From assembly GCA_964575715.1 (NCBI GenBank), contig CAZNSG010000305.1, positions 1-7,421 of the forward strand: a stretch of DNA of 7,421 nt. The letters run 5' to 3'. Below are positions 1 through 6,622 of the stretch, in pieces. Below the pieces are notes generated by a model. The model was given only the letters and a program-made list of their open reading frames with translations. It had not been told where the DNA came from and did not search any database. How positions within the stretch are numbered: position 1 is the stretch's first letter; every line of letters starts with the position of its first letter. The stretch comes from PNAI01 sp964575715 (lineage in GTDB: Bacteria > Pseudomonadota > Alphaproteobacteria > Rhizobiales > Xanthobacteraceae). Made by a program: the position numbers and the translations under genes.

Positions 1-252
1 GGACTTGAGCCGCCGCAGACAATTCATCGCGTCGGTGAGGCACTCGAGACCCTCATGGAGGACGACGTCGCCGCCGGTCGTCCGATGTTGGCTGGGCTTT
101 GCGTGAGCAAGATGCTGTCCGGCATTCCCGGCCGCGGCTTCTTCTTGAAGGCCCAGGTCCTGGGGGTCTTTTCTGGCGATCCGACGGGCCCGGAGGCCCG
201 TGCCTTTCACGTGGACGAGCTGCAACGAGTGCTTTCATTCTATGGAAGTTAG
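1..252 (+). CDS. 3' end of a conserved-looking gene of unknown function (partial)
   Basis: The frame is open from the first base of the window to a TAG at 250-252, so this is the C-terminal 83 residues of a protein that starts upstream. An internal ATG at 55 exists but has no convincing ribosome binding site, so I read through it. The sequence has a soluble alpha/beta look with no membrane segment. The stretches AAGRPMLAGLCVSK, GRGFF and DPTGPEARAFHVDELQRV have the regular composition of a real protein, and the reading frame follows the expected codon bias with G or C in the third position. I do not recognise the family and assign no function. tenA starts 77 bp downstream on the same strand, so the two may be co-transcribed. 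Confidence 0.6.
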   Translation, partial: GLEPPQTIHRVGEALETLMEDDVAAGRPMLAGLCVSKMLSGIPGRGFFLKAQVLGVFSGDPTGPEARAFHVDELQRVLSFYGS

Positions 253-329
253 CGTCCGCATCTGGTGCCCGTTGCTTCATAAAGAAGGCAATCGAGATCC
301 GAGACATCGAGCAGGTACGGTAGGAGATC

Positions 330-1004
330 ATGAGCTTCTTTGAGCGGCTGAAGACAGAGGCTTCCGACGAGTGGCGCGCCTACACTGAGCACCCCTTCAT
401 CGTTGGGTTGGCAGATGGCACCTTGCCTGAGACGGCCTTTCGTCACTACCTCGTTCAGGACTATCTATTCCTTATCGAGTTTGCACGCGCCTACGCGCTC
501 GCTGTCTACAAATCGCCTCAGCTGACCGACATGCGCGAAGCCGCGTCCGGCCTGTCGGCGATCCTCGACGTCGAGATGAACCTCCACGTGAAGCTCTGTG
601 CTGGCTGGGGTCTGTCGCCCCGCGACCTCGAGCAAGCTCCGCCGGCTTCCGAGATGCTGGCCTATACGCGCTACGTGCTCGATGCGGGAATGCGCGGCGA
701 TCTGCTGACGCTCAGGGTGGCGCTTGCGCCCTGCGTGGTCGGCTACGCAGAGATTGCGGCACAGCTCGCCACAAGATCCGATGCGCGCGCCACAACGAAT
801 CCCTATCGCGTTTGGATCGACGAGTATGCCGCTGCGACATACCAAGAAGTCGCGACGAAGGCGCGGGCACACCTGGACCATCTCGCCGATCTCTATGTCA
901 CGCCCGCGCGCGAGGCCGAGCTGATCGCGATCTTCAAGGAAGCAACCCGGCTCGATACCGACTTTTGGGAAATGGGTTGGCGCGCAGGGCTGCGTGTTGA
1001 ATAG
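330..1004 (+). CDS. tenA: TenA-family thiaminase II / aminopyrimidine aminohydrolase
   Basis: A 224-residue cytoplasmic all-helical protein of the TenA/THI-4 family, close to the usual 220-236 residues. Known family members hydrolyse 4-amino-5-aminomethyl-2-methylpyrimidine to HMP, salvaging the pyrimidine half of degraded thiamine. Seen here: HPF near residue 21, the VQD segment with Asp44, an E-M-x-L-H segment at 82-86, Tyr112, the APC motif with the expected nucleophile Cys135, and Tyr166. By comparison with Bacillus TenA (recalled, not aligned by program) these match Asp44, Tyr112, Cys135 and Tyr163. The C-terminal catalytic Glu seems to be Asp209, in the RLDTDFW segment. Cys135 places it in the classical TenA_C group. 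The start is supported by AGGAG at 322-326. No thiamine biosynthesis or transport gene lies beside it here. Confidence 0.9.
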   Translation: MSFFERLKTEASDEWRAYTEHPFIVGLADGTLPETAFRHYLVQDYLFLIEFARAYALAVYKSPQLTDMREAASGLSAILDVEMNLHVKLCAGWGLSPRDLEQAPPASEMLAYTRYVLDAGMRGDLLTLRVALAPCVVGYAEIAAQLATRSDARATTNPYRVWIDEYAAATYQEVATKARAHLDHLADLYVTPAREAELIAIFKEATRLDTDFWEMGWRAGLRVE

Positions 1005-1045
1005 GCATGGGTTGCCGCTCCTACTTGAAACAGTCTCAAGCTAAG

Positions 1046-1069
1046 CAGGGTTTGGCTATCTCAGCCCTG
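1046..1069 (+). terminator. Weak hairpin after tenA
   Basis: CAGGG (1046-1050) can pair with CCCTG (1065-1069), with an alternative internal pairing of GGCT and AGCC. It lies 42 bp past the tenA stop, but no T-run follows, so a terminator role is only a possibility. Confidence 0.2.
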
Positions 1070-1127
1070 TGGCGTACGCGATGTTGGCTGAAGACGGTGT
1101 TTGCAAAACCGGAGTGCAGCACAGCCT

Positions 1128-1307
1128 TCAGGTCTTTGCCCTGTTGCGGTCGGAGGCGGGCGGCGCCGGCTGCACGACTGAAACCGGGTCGGACGCCGGA
1201 AAGGTGTTCTTGAGGGCGTCGTCGAGCGCCTCTTCCCGGTGCCTGCGCTCGTGCTTGTCGCGATCGTAATCGTCTTGATGAGGTTTGCGCTTCGGCTCGG
1301 TAATCAT
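1128..1307 (-). CDS. Small hydrophilic protein with an LKNTFPASDPVS motif
   Basis: A 59-residue frame from ATG (1305-1307) to TGA (1128-1130), shorter than most gene finders report and overlapped by longer meaningless frames. The N-terminal half is strongly charged (Lys, Arg, Asp and His rich, residues 5-28). It is followed by EEALDDALKNTFPASDPVS at about 25-43 and a Pro/Ala-rich tail. I associate the D-x-x-x-N-T-F-P-A-S-D-P-V-S pattern with short uncharacterised proteins common in Bradyrhizobium and relatives; this is from memory. There is no signal peptide or membrane segment. An in-frame TAG eight codons upstream rules out a longer protein starting there. The ribosome binding site is unclear: GAG directly precedes the ATG and an AGGAG sits 18 bases upstream. 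The role is unknown. It is convergent with tenA. Confidence 0.72.
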   Translation of the reverse strand: MITEPKRKPHQDDYDRDKHERRHREEALDDALKNTFPASDPVSVVQPAPPASDRNRAKT

Positions 1308-1455
1308 CTCGGTTTCTCTGCCGCGCTCCTAAAGATTGTCGGGACTGTCGGAGGTAACGAACCTGGCGATGCATACGTTCCCCAGGATAAATCGAAAACC
1401 CCGCAGCGGAGCTTCTCAAGGGCCATTAGGGCCAGAATGCACAGAGGCGCGTAGG

Positions 1456-1484
1456 CCAGCTTTAGCTATCAGGCGCAAAGCTGG
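1456..1484. repeat. Perfect 8-bp inverted repeat
   Basis: CCAGCTTT at 1456-1463 and AAAGCTGG at 1477-1484 are exact reverse complements separated by 13 bases. It could be a transcription-factor site or a hairpin. No T-run follows on either strand, so it does not look like a standard terminator. Confidence 0.5.
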
Positions 1485-1518
1485 ACCATCTCGGGGCAGA
1501 CCTCGGACCAGGACGGAA

Positions 1519-1602
1519 ATGATTTTCGATCTGCTCGTGGAGCATTGTAAGACACACGCCGAAGAATGCCAGCGAGAGGACGAAGCTCTCATCGCCGCGT
1601 AG
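1519..1602 (+). pseudogene. Possible short gene or N-terminal gene stub (27 codons)
   Basis: ATG at 1519 is preceded by AGGACGG (1510-1516), a moderate ribosome binding site, and the frame ends in TAG at 1600-1602. The predicted peptide is amphipathic and acidic, with the segment HCKTHAEECQRED in the middle. That recalls the helical AEEC segments of short uncharacterised rhizobial proteins, which are normally longer. It could therefore be the beginning of a truncated gene, a genuine tiny protein or chance. No catalytic feature is visible. Confidence 0.25.
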
Positions 1603-1701
1603 GCACAATCATCAAGGAAACCAGATTAATTGCACGGCGAGGAAACGTACCAAAACTTGCACAATCTACTTGACCACCGAATGCGCTTTGAAAGGATACA
1701 C

Positions 1702-1736
1702 CGACGGTCCATCGACCGGTCCAACGACTGGTCATC
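1702..1736 (+). promoter_or_regulatory. Three adjacent imperfect 11-12 bp repeats upstream of sufB
   Basis: CGACGGTCCAT (1702-1712), CGACCGGTCCAA (1713-1724) and CGACTGGTCATC (1725-1736) follow one another without gaps, sharing CGAC and GGTC. The middle copy contains the 8-bp palindrome GACCGGTC (1714-1721). The third copy overlaps the candidate -35 element of sufB, as an operator or activator array would. The binding protein is unknown. The repeats do not resemble the iron-responsive Irr (ICE) motif or a FixK box as I know them. Confidence 0.45.
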
Positions 1737-1757
1737 GGGGGAATGTCGGCTTATATA
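1729..1757 (+). promoter_or_regulatory. Candidate sufB promoter
   Basis: TGGTCA (1729-1734) as -35 and TATATA (1752-1757) as -10 are separated by 17 bases, each matching the sigma-70 consensus at four of six positions. Transcription would start near 1764, giving a leader of about 105 bases that includes the hairpin GCCGC-GTAGA-GCGGC (1772-1786). An alternative is TTGACC (1670-1675) with GGATAC (1694-1699), 18 bases apart. No -24/-12 sigma-54 promoter was found. Confidence 0.4.
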
Positions 1758-1869
1758 AGGGTCGAGAGATTGCCGCGTAGAGCGGCTCTAAAAGCAGGTG
1801 ACAGACGAGAACCTAACCGACCATAACCATTCCAACCCGCGGTCCTTGAAACCGTGAGCGAGGGAAGCA

Positions 1870-3354
<1,485 letters not shown>

Positions 3355-3387
3355 GTGCGGCATTCGGCAGATAATTTAATGTCGGCT

Positions 3388-3393
3388 AAGGAG
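3388..3393 (+). promoter_or_regulatory. Ribosome binding site that fixes the nfu start
   Basis: AAGGAG ends only one base before the ATG at 3395, too close for initiation there, but seven bases before the ATG at 3401. The shorter protein beginning MFIQTEATPNP is therefore the real product. Confidence 0.8.
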
Positions 3394-3400
3394 AATGAAG

Positions 3401-3964
3401 ATGTTCATCCAGACGGAAGCCACACCAAATCCGGCCACCCTGAAATTCCTTCCGGGCAAGCCGGTGCTGGAGCACGGCACACTCGATCTGCGCGACCCGG
3501 CCGACGCCGCCAAATCGCCGCTCGCCGCGCGCCTGTTCGAAATTGCCGGCGTCAATGGCGTTTTCTTTGGCTCCGACTTCATCACGGTCAGCAAGGCGAC
3601 CGGCGAATGGCCACAGCTCAAGCCCGCGATCCTCGGCGCCATCATGGAACATTTCATGTCGGGCGCGCCGTTGTTGAACGAAGCAAACAGCGGCGCCGCG
3701 ACAGAACAGGACGACGAGTTCTTCGAGCCCGCCGATGCCGATACCGTTGCCACCATTAAGGAACTGATCGAGACCCGCGTGCGGCCGGCGGTCGCCAACG
3801 ACGGCGGCGATATCACCTTCCGCGGCTTCCGCGACGGCATTGTCTTTCTGCACATGAAGGGCGCCTGTTCCGGCTGTCCGTCTTCAACCGCCACCCTGCG
3901 CCACGGCATCCAGAACCTGCTGAAGCATTACGTCCCCGACGTGGTCGAAGTCCGGCCGATGTGA
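3401..3964 (+). CDS. NifU-like Fe-S carrier protein (Nfu)
   Basis: A 187-residue Fe-S carrier of the type common in alphaproteobacteria and mitochondria. It has an Nfu N-terminal domain (about 1-87, beginning MFIQTEATPNPATLKF), an acidic linker (about 95-112, with EQDDEFFEPADAD) and a NifU C-terminal domain (about 113-182). The Cys156-Ser-Gly-Cys159 motif is the site that holds a 4Fe-4S cluster between two subunits; the segment NDGGDITFRG precedes it. Such proteins pass clusters from the assembly scaffold to client enzymes. ATG at 3401 is chosen over the in-frame ATG at 3395 because of ribosome binding site spacing. The 46-bp gap to sufB, with no promoter seen in it, suggests a two-gene operon. 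It is neither full-length NifU (no N-terminal IscU-like domain) nor an A-type carrier. Confidence 0.93.
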   Translation: MFIQTEATPNPATLKFLPGKPVLEHGTLDLRDPADAAKSPLAARLFEIAGVNGVFFGSDFITVSKATGEWPQLKPAILGAIMEHFMSGAPLLNEANSGAATEQDDEFFEPADADTVATIKELIETRVRPAVANDGGDITFRGFRDGIVFLHMKGACSGCPSSTATLRHGIQNLLKHYVPDVVEVRPM

Positions 3965-3971
3965 CGACGCG

Positions 3972-3985
3972 GGCGGCTTTCCGCC
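3972..3985 (+). terminator. Possible terminator hairpin after nfu
   Basis: GGCGG (3972-3976) and CCGCC (3981-3985) form a perfect 5-bp GC stem around a CTTT loop, starting seven bases after the nfu stop codon. No T-run follows, so termination here is an inference from position and stem strength. Confidence 0.4.
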
Positions 3986-4121
3986 GTTCACCGACAAGTA
4001 GATCGCGCTGCTCGCGAGCTTTGCCAGCCAAGCCGTCATCGCCATCGAGAACGTTCGGCTGCTGAACGAACTGCGGCAATCTCTGCAGCAGAAGACCGCT
4101 GCGGAGAAGATAGCGCCCTAA
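3984..4121 (+). pseudogene. Remnant of a GAF-domain sensor gene (end of GAF domain)
   Basis: In this frame the DNA reads PFTDK, a TAG stop (3999-4001), then IALLASFASQAVIAIENVRL and NELRQSLQQKTAAEKIAP before TAA (4119-4121). This matches the last helix of a GAF domain and the start of the following coiled coil in sensor histidine kinases or cyclases of rhizobia, where PFTDKQIALL...FA.QAVIAIENVRLLNEL is typical. The TAG replaces the usual Gln codon (CAG to TAG). Nothing upstream matches the rest of a GAF domain because nfu ends 20 bases earlier, and the coiled coil breaks off after about 15 residues. It is a fragment with no start codon or ribosome binding site, left after a rearrangement that joined it to nfu. 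Confidence 0.7.
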
Positions 4122-4159
4122 ACGCGGCCTCACAGCTGCATCCACTGGATTGGGTAGCG

Positions 4160-4243
4160 GGGGACAACGCAGTGCGTCGTCCTCCGCGGGCTCGGGCGCT
4201 CCGCCCATGACCGCACCCCGCGATCAGCGAGTCTGTTGTCCCC
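4160..4243. repeat. 9-bp inverted repeat 66 bases apart
   Basis: GGGGACAAC at 4160-4168 and GTTGTCCCC at 4235-4243 are exact reverse complements. They bracket a 66-base segment inside the decayed region between the GAF and TIR stubs. A repeat of this length may be chance, and the match does not extend outward. Confidence 0.3.
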
Positions 4244-4332
4244 GAGGGCGATCGGCGCAGTCGGTTTTCTTGAGCTGATCGATCTAGATAGAGTTCGGGA
4301 CGCTCGCTCGACCGTGTTTGAAGACTGATTCC

Positions 4333-4416
4333 CCAATCTTCTCGCTCGAGCCAGTCGCGCAAGGCGACAGCCTCGGCATTGTTCGCGCTCGAATGGCTCA
4401 GAAAAATGCATGACAC
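4333..4416 (-). pseudogene. N-terminal stub of a TIR-domain gene
   Basis: From a GTG at 4414-4416 the frame reads SCIFLSHSSANNAEAVALRD then WLEREDW. This is the first strand and helix of a bacterial TIR domain, in which (I/V)FLSHSS...AVALRDWL.REGW is characteristic. GGGGA lies six bases before the GTG and may be its ribosome binding site. After Trp28 the same frame stays open but turns into Ser/Arg-rich sequence with no TIR-like strand B, catalytic Glu or BB loop, and the other frames soon reach stops. The domain is therefore cut after about 28 of roughly 130 residues. Intact TIR proteins are often NAD-consuming defence effectors; this stub cannot be active. It converges on the GAF stub. Confidence 0.6.
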
Positions 4417-4720
4417 CGCAATTCCCCAGAACACCTTACCGTCCCGCGTTGAGTTTCGAAGTTCAAGTGGGTTGGGGGTTGCGGGCGTGAAGTACTGACA
4501 GTGGCCGGTGCCTCGAAAAATGACGCTATGGGTCAATCACGTCGCGGTCGCCTGAGGCCGCACGTCGATGCGCTTCCGCAGTACTCCGAAACCGGACGTA
4601 AATTCGAGCCGTTGGTTCTGACGTGAAGTGCCGGAAGTCGACATCGCGCTTGTGATTGGAAATGACGATGGATGGAAACTAGCCAATAAATTCGACTCAA
4701 GCCGCATCCAGGCGAGATCG
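4417..4720. other. No recognisable gene
   Basis: About 300 bases between the TIR stub and the MAPEG stop codon. Both strands were read. Open frames exist on the minus strand, but their composition is that of non-coding GC-rich DNA, and no domain, hairpin or repeat stands out. Confidence 0.5.
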
Positions 4721-5131
4721 CTAGCTCATGAGCAATGCCCATGACCAGTAAACGGCAATCGCTATTTGGACGGCGAAGGCAAGAAATCGAACCCACACGG
4801 CAGGCACGCTCAGCGATGCAAGATGGGCGCATGACTGGACCAGACGAGCGGCAAACAGCCAAGGAGCCAAAGGATTTGTGACGTCGGCTCGATTGGTGAG
4901 CAGCGCCATGATCAAGAGCACGCCGAAAATGGGCAGACACTCGACGCAGTTGGCGTGCGCCCGGGCCAGCCGCTGCATGAACGGCGACAAGTTGGAATTG
5001 TCCGGCTTGAACTCGTTTGCGGCGATGGCCTTTATCACGATCAGCCGTGACCGCAGTGTCTCCATCAGGATGAGAAGAAACAGCGTCCAGGCAGTCAAGC
5101 CAATGAGTACGGTCGCGGATACATTGTTCAT
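4721..5131 (-). CDS. MAPEG-family integral membrane protein
   Basis: A 136-residue protein with four predicted membrane helices, at about residues 5-25, 65-79, 88-106 and 112-134. The segment RAHANCVECLP (57-67) fits the MAPEG signature of an Arg-Ala-x-x-Asn-x-x-Glu pattern before a membrane helix. MAPEG proteins (membrane-associated proteins in eicosanoid and glutathione metabolism) include glutathione transferases and peroxidases. Bacterial members of this size are mostly uncharacterised, so the substrate is unknown. Length and topology match the family. GAGGA at 5141-5145, nine bases from the ATG (5129-5131), is the ribosome binding site. The insertion sequence ends 30 bp upstream and its transposase runs in the same direction, so the gene has lost its native upstream region and may now be read from the element. 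Confidence 0.85.
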   Translation of the reverse strand: MNNVSATVLIGLTAWTLFLLILMETLRSRLIVIKAIAANEFKPDNSNLSPFMQRLARAHANCVECLPIFGVLLIMALLTNRADVTNPLAPWLFAARLVQSCAHLASLSVPAVWVRFLAFAVQIAIAVYWSWALLMS

Positions 5132-5161
5132 AGCAAGCGCTCCTCAATGGGTCGCTACTTA

Positions 5162-5182
5162 GGGCCCGTCCGGGAATTATTG
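5162..5182 (+). repeat. Left terminal inverted repeat of the ISAzo13-type element
   Basis: Pairs with 6462-6482. The 12-base core CCGTCCGGGAAT is identical at both ends, and 17 of 21 positions agree overall. Confidence 0.8.
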
Positions 5183-6394
5183 CTCCAGCATGAGTGATTT
5201 TGGGCTGATCGTATAGTTCCATTCGCCGTGGAAGGCATGGCGATGGAGGTTGACGGCTTCGATTTCGGCGTCGGACACCTTGATACCTGCCGGATAGTTG
5301 TTTTGATCGAGTTCGCAACGAACCTTCAACCCGGTCTTCGTTGTAGTCGCGGCGATCAACTGGACGATGACCTTATGGCTGACGAGCGGTTTTCCACGCC
5401 AATTTCCAGTGATGAACGAGAATAGCCGATGCTCAATCTTGTTCCACTTGCTGGTGCCGGGTGGCAAGTGACACACGGTGATGGGAACACCGAGTTCGTC
5501 GGCAAGTTTCTGTAGCTCAAGCTTCCATAAGCGCACGCGTGAACCGTTGCTGCCGCCGCCATCGGCGGTGATCAGCAGGCTGTTGGCTTGCGGATAACGC
5601 TCGCGGCCCATGAGCTTCCACCAGCTCCGGATGGCGTTCGTGGCGAAAGCTGCGGTGTCGTGGTCAATGCCCACGCTCACCCACCCGGCGTTATCGCCGA
5701 TATCGTAGACGCCATAAGGCACGGCCCGGCCGAGTTCCGGAATGACGAAATCGTGTACGCGTACTTCCTCGGGCGAGCCTTTCGGACGCCATTCACGCCC
5801 GACGTTGCGAAAATCGCCGACAAGTTCCTTCTTTTTGGTATCGACCGAGATCGCTGGCTCACCCGTAGCAAGTGCTTCCTTCACGTGATCGTTGATGTAG
5901 TGGAATTGCGCGTCGCGATCAGGGTTGTTCGATCCCTCGCGCGTCTTGCGATTGGCTTGCAGCCTGTAATCAAGCTCGTGCAGGAGTTCGCCGACCAGGG
6001 TGCGGCCGATCTTGTGGCCCATGTCGCGCAGGCTCTGACTGAGCCTGCGCAGGCTCTTGCAAGTCCACAGCAGCGGCGATTGCGGATCGCCGCGCGTCGC
6101 CGGCTCCACCAGCGAGCGCAGATCCTCGATCAAGCTCGCATCCGTGTCGCTCAGCGGCTTGCGACCGCCGCCCGGCCGGCGCACACGTTCCGACTCGGGC
6201 GTCTCGCCCGCGCGTAATTCGGCCAGCCCGCGCCCAATCGTGCTGCGCGCGATGCCGGTGGCGCGCAGCACCGCGCTGACCCCGCCGCGTCCCGCCGTCA
6301 TTGCTTCGGCCGCCGCAAAACGCCGCCGACCACGTTCGTCAAGCACCGGAGCGAGCGCCGCAAACCGCTGGCAAATGGCCGATTCGTCAATCAC
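5177..6394 (-). CDS. ISAzo13-family transposase
   Basis: A 405-residue DDE transposase. The N-terminal part (about 1-80) contains a helix-turn-helix-like region (VLRATGIARSTIGRGLAEL, about 42-60), which probably binds the inverted repeats. The catalytic core follows the family closely: ISVDTKKKELVGDF with Asp185, ITADGGGSNGSRVRLW with Asp278, and PPGTSKWNKIEHRLFSFI with Glu321, then NWRGKPL. There is no frameshift or internal stop, so it may be active. I chose the GTG at 6394 because family members as I know them begin at the IDE..I...F segment. A longer version from TTG at 6442 adds 16 residues that look like translated non-coding DNA. Neither start has a strong ribosome binding site. The stop codon overlaps the left inverted repeat, 45 bp from the MAPEG start. 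Confidence 0.93.
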   Translation of the reverse strand: MIDESAICQRFAALAPVLDERGRRRFAAAEAMTAGRGGVSAVLRATGIARSTIGRGLAELRAGETPESERVRRPGGGRKPLSDTDASLIEDLRSLVEPATRGDPQSPLLWTCKSLRRLSQSLRDMGHKIGRTLVGELLHELDYRLQANRKTREGSNNPDRDAQFHYINDHVKEALATGEPAISVDTKKKELVGDFRNVGREWRPKGSPEEVRVHDFVIPELGRAVPYGVYDIGDNAGWVSVGIDHDTAAFATNAIRSWWKLMGRERYPQANSLLITADGGGSNGSRVRLWKLELQKLADELGVPITVCHLPPGTSKWNKIEHRLFSFITGNWRGKPLVSHKVIVQLIAATTTKTGLKVRCELDQNNYPAGIKVSDAEIEAVNLHRHAFHGEWNYTISPKSLMLEQ

Positions 6395-6461
6395 GCGAAT
6401 AAGATATAGGTTCGCGAGTCTCGACGGAATCCCGCCGAGCAAAATTAAGCCCAGTCCGATT

Positions 6462-6482
6462 CACTTATTCCCGGACGGATCC
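6462..6482 (-). repeat. Right terminal inverted repeat of the ISAzo13-type element
   Basis: Reverse complement partner of 5162-5182. The adjacent TTA at 6483-6485 copies the TTA at 5159-5161. Confidence 0.8.
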
Positions 6483-6495
6483 TTAATGCAGTAGG

Positions 6496-6524
6496 GAGAG
6501 CGGAAAGGGGAGCTTTCCGCTCTC
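6496..6524. terminator. Strong 12-bp perfect hairpin
   Basis: GAGAGCGGAAAG (6496-6507) and CTTTCCGCTCTC (6513-6524) pair perfectly around a five-base loop. On the minus strand the hairpin begins two bases after the TAA (6527-6529) that ends the in-frame tail of the GYD gene, a typical terminator position. No T-run follows on either strand, so it could instead stabilise the mRNA 3' end. It lies 13 bp outside the insertion sequence. Confidence 0.6.
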
Positions 6525-6526
6525 GG

Positions 6527-6622
6527 TTAGCGGGACGATTTAGCCGCGATCATACCAGCGGCGGCAGCGCAATCTAAAATGCGGCTGTCGTAGTTGTCAG
6601 CCAAGGCGCAGAGTGAAGCCGT
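6527..6622 (-). other. Coding-like in-frame tail after the GYD stop codon
   Basis: Directly after the GYD stop (TGA, 6623-6625) the same frame continues for 31 codons to TAA (6527-6529). It contains ALADNYDSRILDCAAAAGMI and ends AAKSSR, a composition that looks protein-like. The hairpin at 6496-6524 starts two bases past the TAA. No ATG with a ribosome binding site exists; a TTG at 6602-6604 is the only plausible internal start. It could be a small separate gene, the C-terminal remnant of another gene, or a readthrough extension. I do not recognise the sequence. Confidence 0.3.
6549..6578 (-). promoter_or_regulatory. Weak promoter candidate on the minus strand
   Basis: TTTAGA (6573-6578) and TATGAT (6549-6554), read on the minus strand, are 18 bases apart and match the sigma-70 boxes at four and five of six positions. 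Before the insertion this could have driven the MAPEG gene. The element now lies between them. Confidence 0.2.

Larger units (their letters stand above)
1308..1869. other. Gene-poor region between the 59-residue protein and sufB
   Basis: About 560 bases with no convincing gene. Long frames here on both strands have shadow-like compositions rich in Arg, Ser and Ala. What I can support is a perfect 8-bp inverted repeat (1456-1484), a doubtful 27-codon frame (1519-1602), three adjacent imperfect repeats (1702-1736), a plausible promoter (1729-1757) and a 5-bp leader hairpin GCCGC/GCGGC (1772-1786). The rest shows nothing recognisable. Confidence 0.6.
5159..6485 (-). mobile_element. Complete ISAzo13-family insertion sequence with TTA target duplication
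   Basis: The element spans 5162-6482 (1321 bp) and carries one transposase gene. The left end begins GGGCCCGTCCGGGAAT and the reverse complement of the right end begins GGATCCGTCCGGGAAT. Over the first 21 bases they differ at positions 3, 4, 17 and 19. The outer bases TTA at 5159-5161 and TTA at 6483-6485 form a 3-bp direct repeat, the expected target duplication. The transposase stop codon lies inside the left inverted repeat. The intact ends, duplication and gene suggest a fairly recent insertion. Confidence 0.85.

Noticed and set aside
83..1090. 12-bp direct repeat CGATGTTGGCTG at 83-94 and 1079-1090, considered as attachment sites or repeat-mediated deletion ends
   Set aside because: A match of this length is expected about once by chance in a window of this size, and the flanks do not match.
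1603..1869. NifA/sigma-54, FixK or Irr control sites upstream of sufB
   Set aside because: I looked for TGGCAC-N5-TTGCA, TGT-N10-ACA, TTGA-N8-TCAA type sites and an Irr-like dyad. Only partial half-sites were present, for example CTCTAAA near 1786.
3395..3400. ATG at 3395 as the start of nfu
   Set aside because: The AAGGAG ribosome binding site ends one base before it. The ATG at 3401 has correct spacing and gives the usual MFIQTEATPNP start.
4036..4536. A full 166-residue TIR-domain protein on the minus strand
   Set aside because: Only about 28 residues look like a TIR domain. The frame before the GTG at 4416 and after 4333 has shadow-like composition and lacks the catalytic region.
4533..5318. 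A 261-codon minus-strand frame covering the MAPEG gene
   Set aside because: It is in another frame from the MAPEG protein, crosses the insertion-sequence end and has a non-protein composition.
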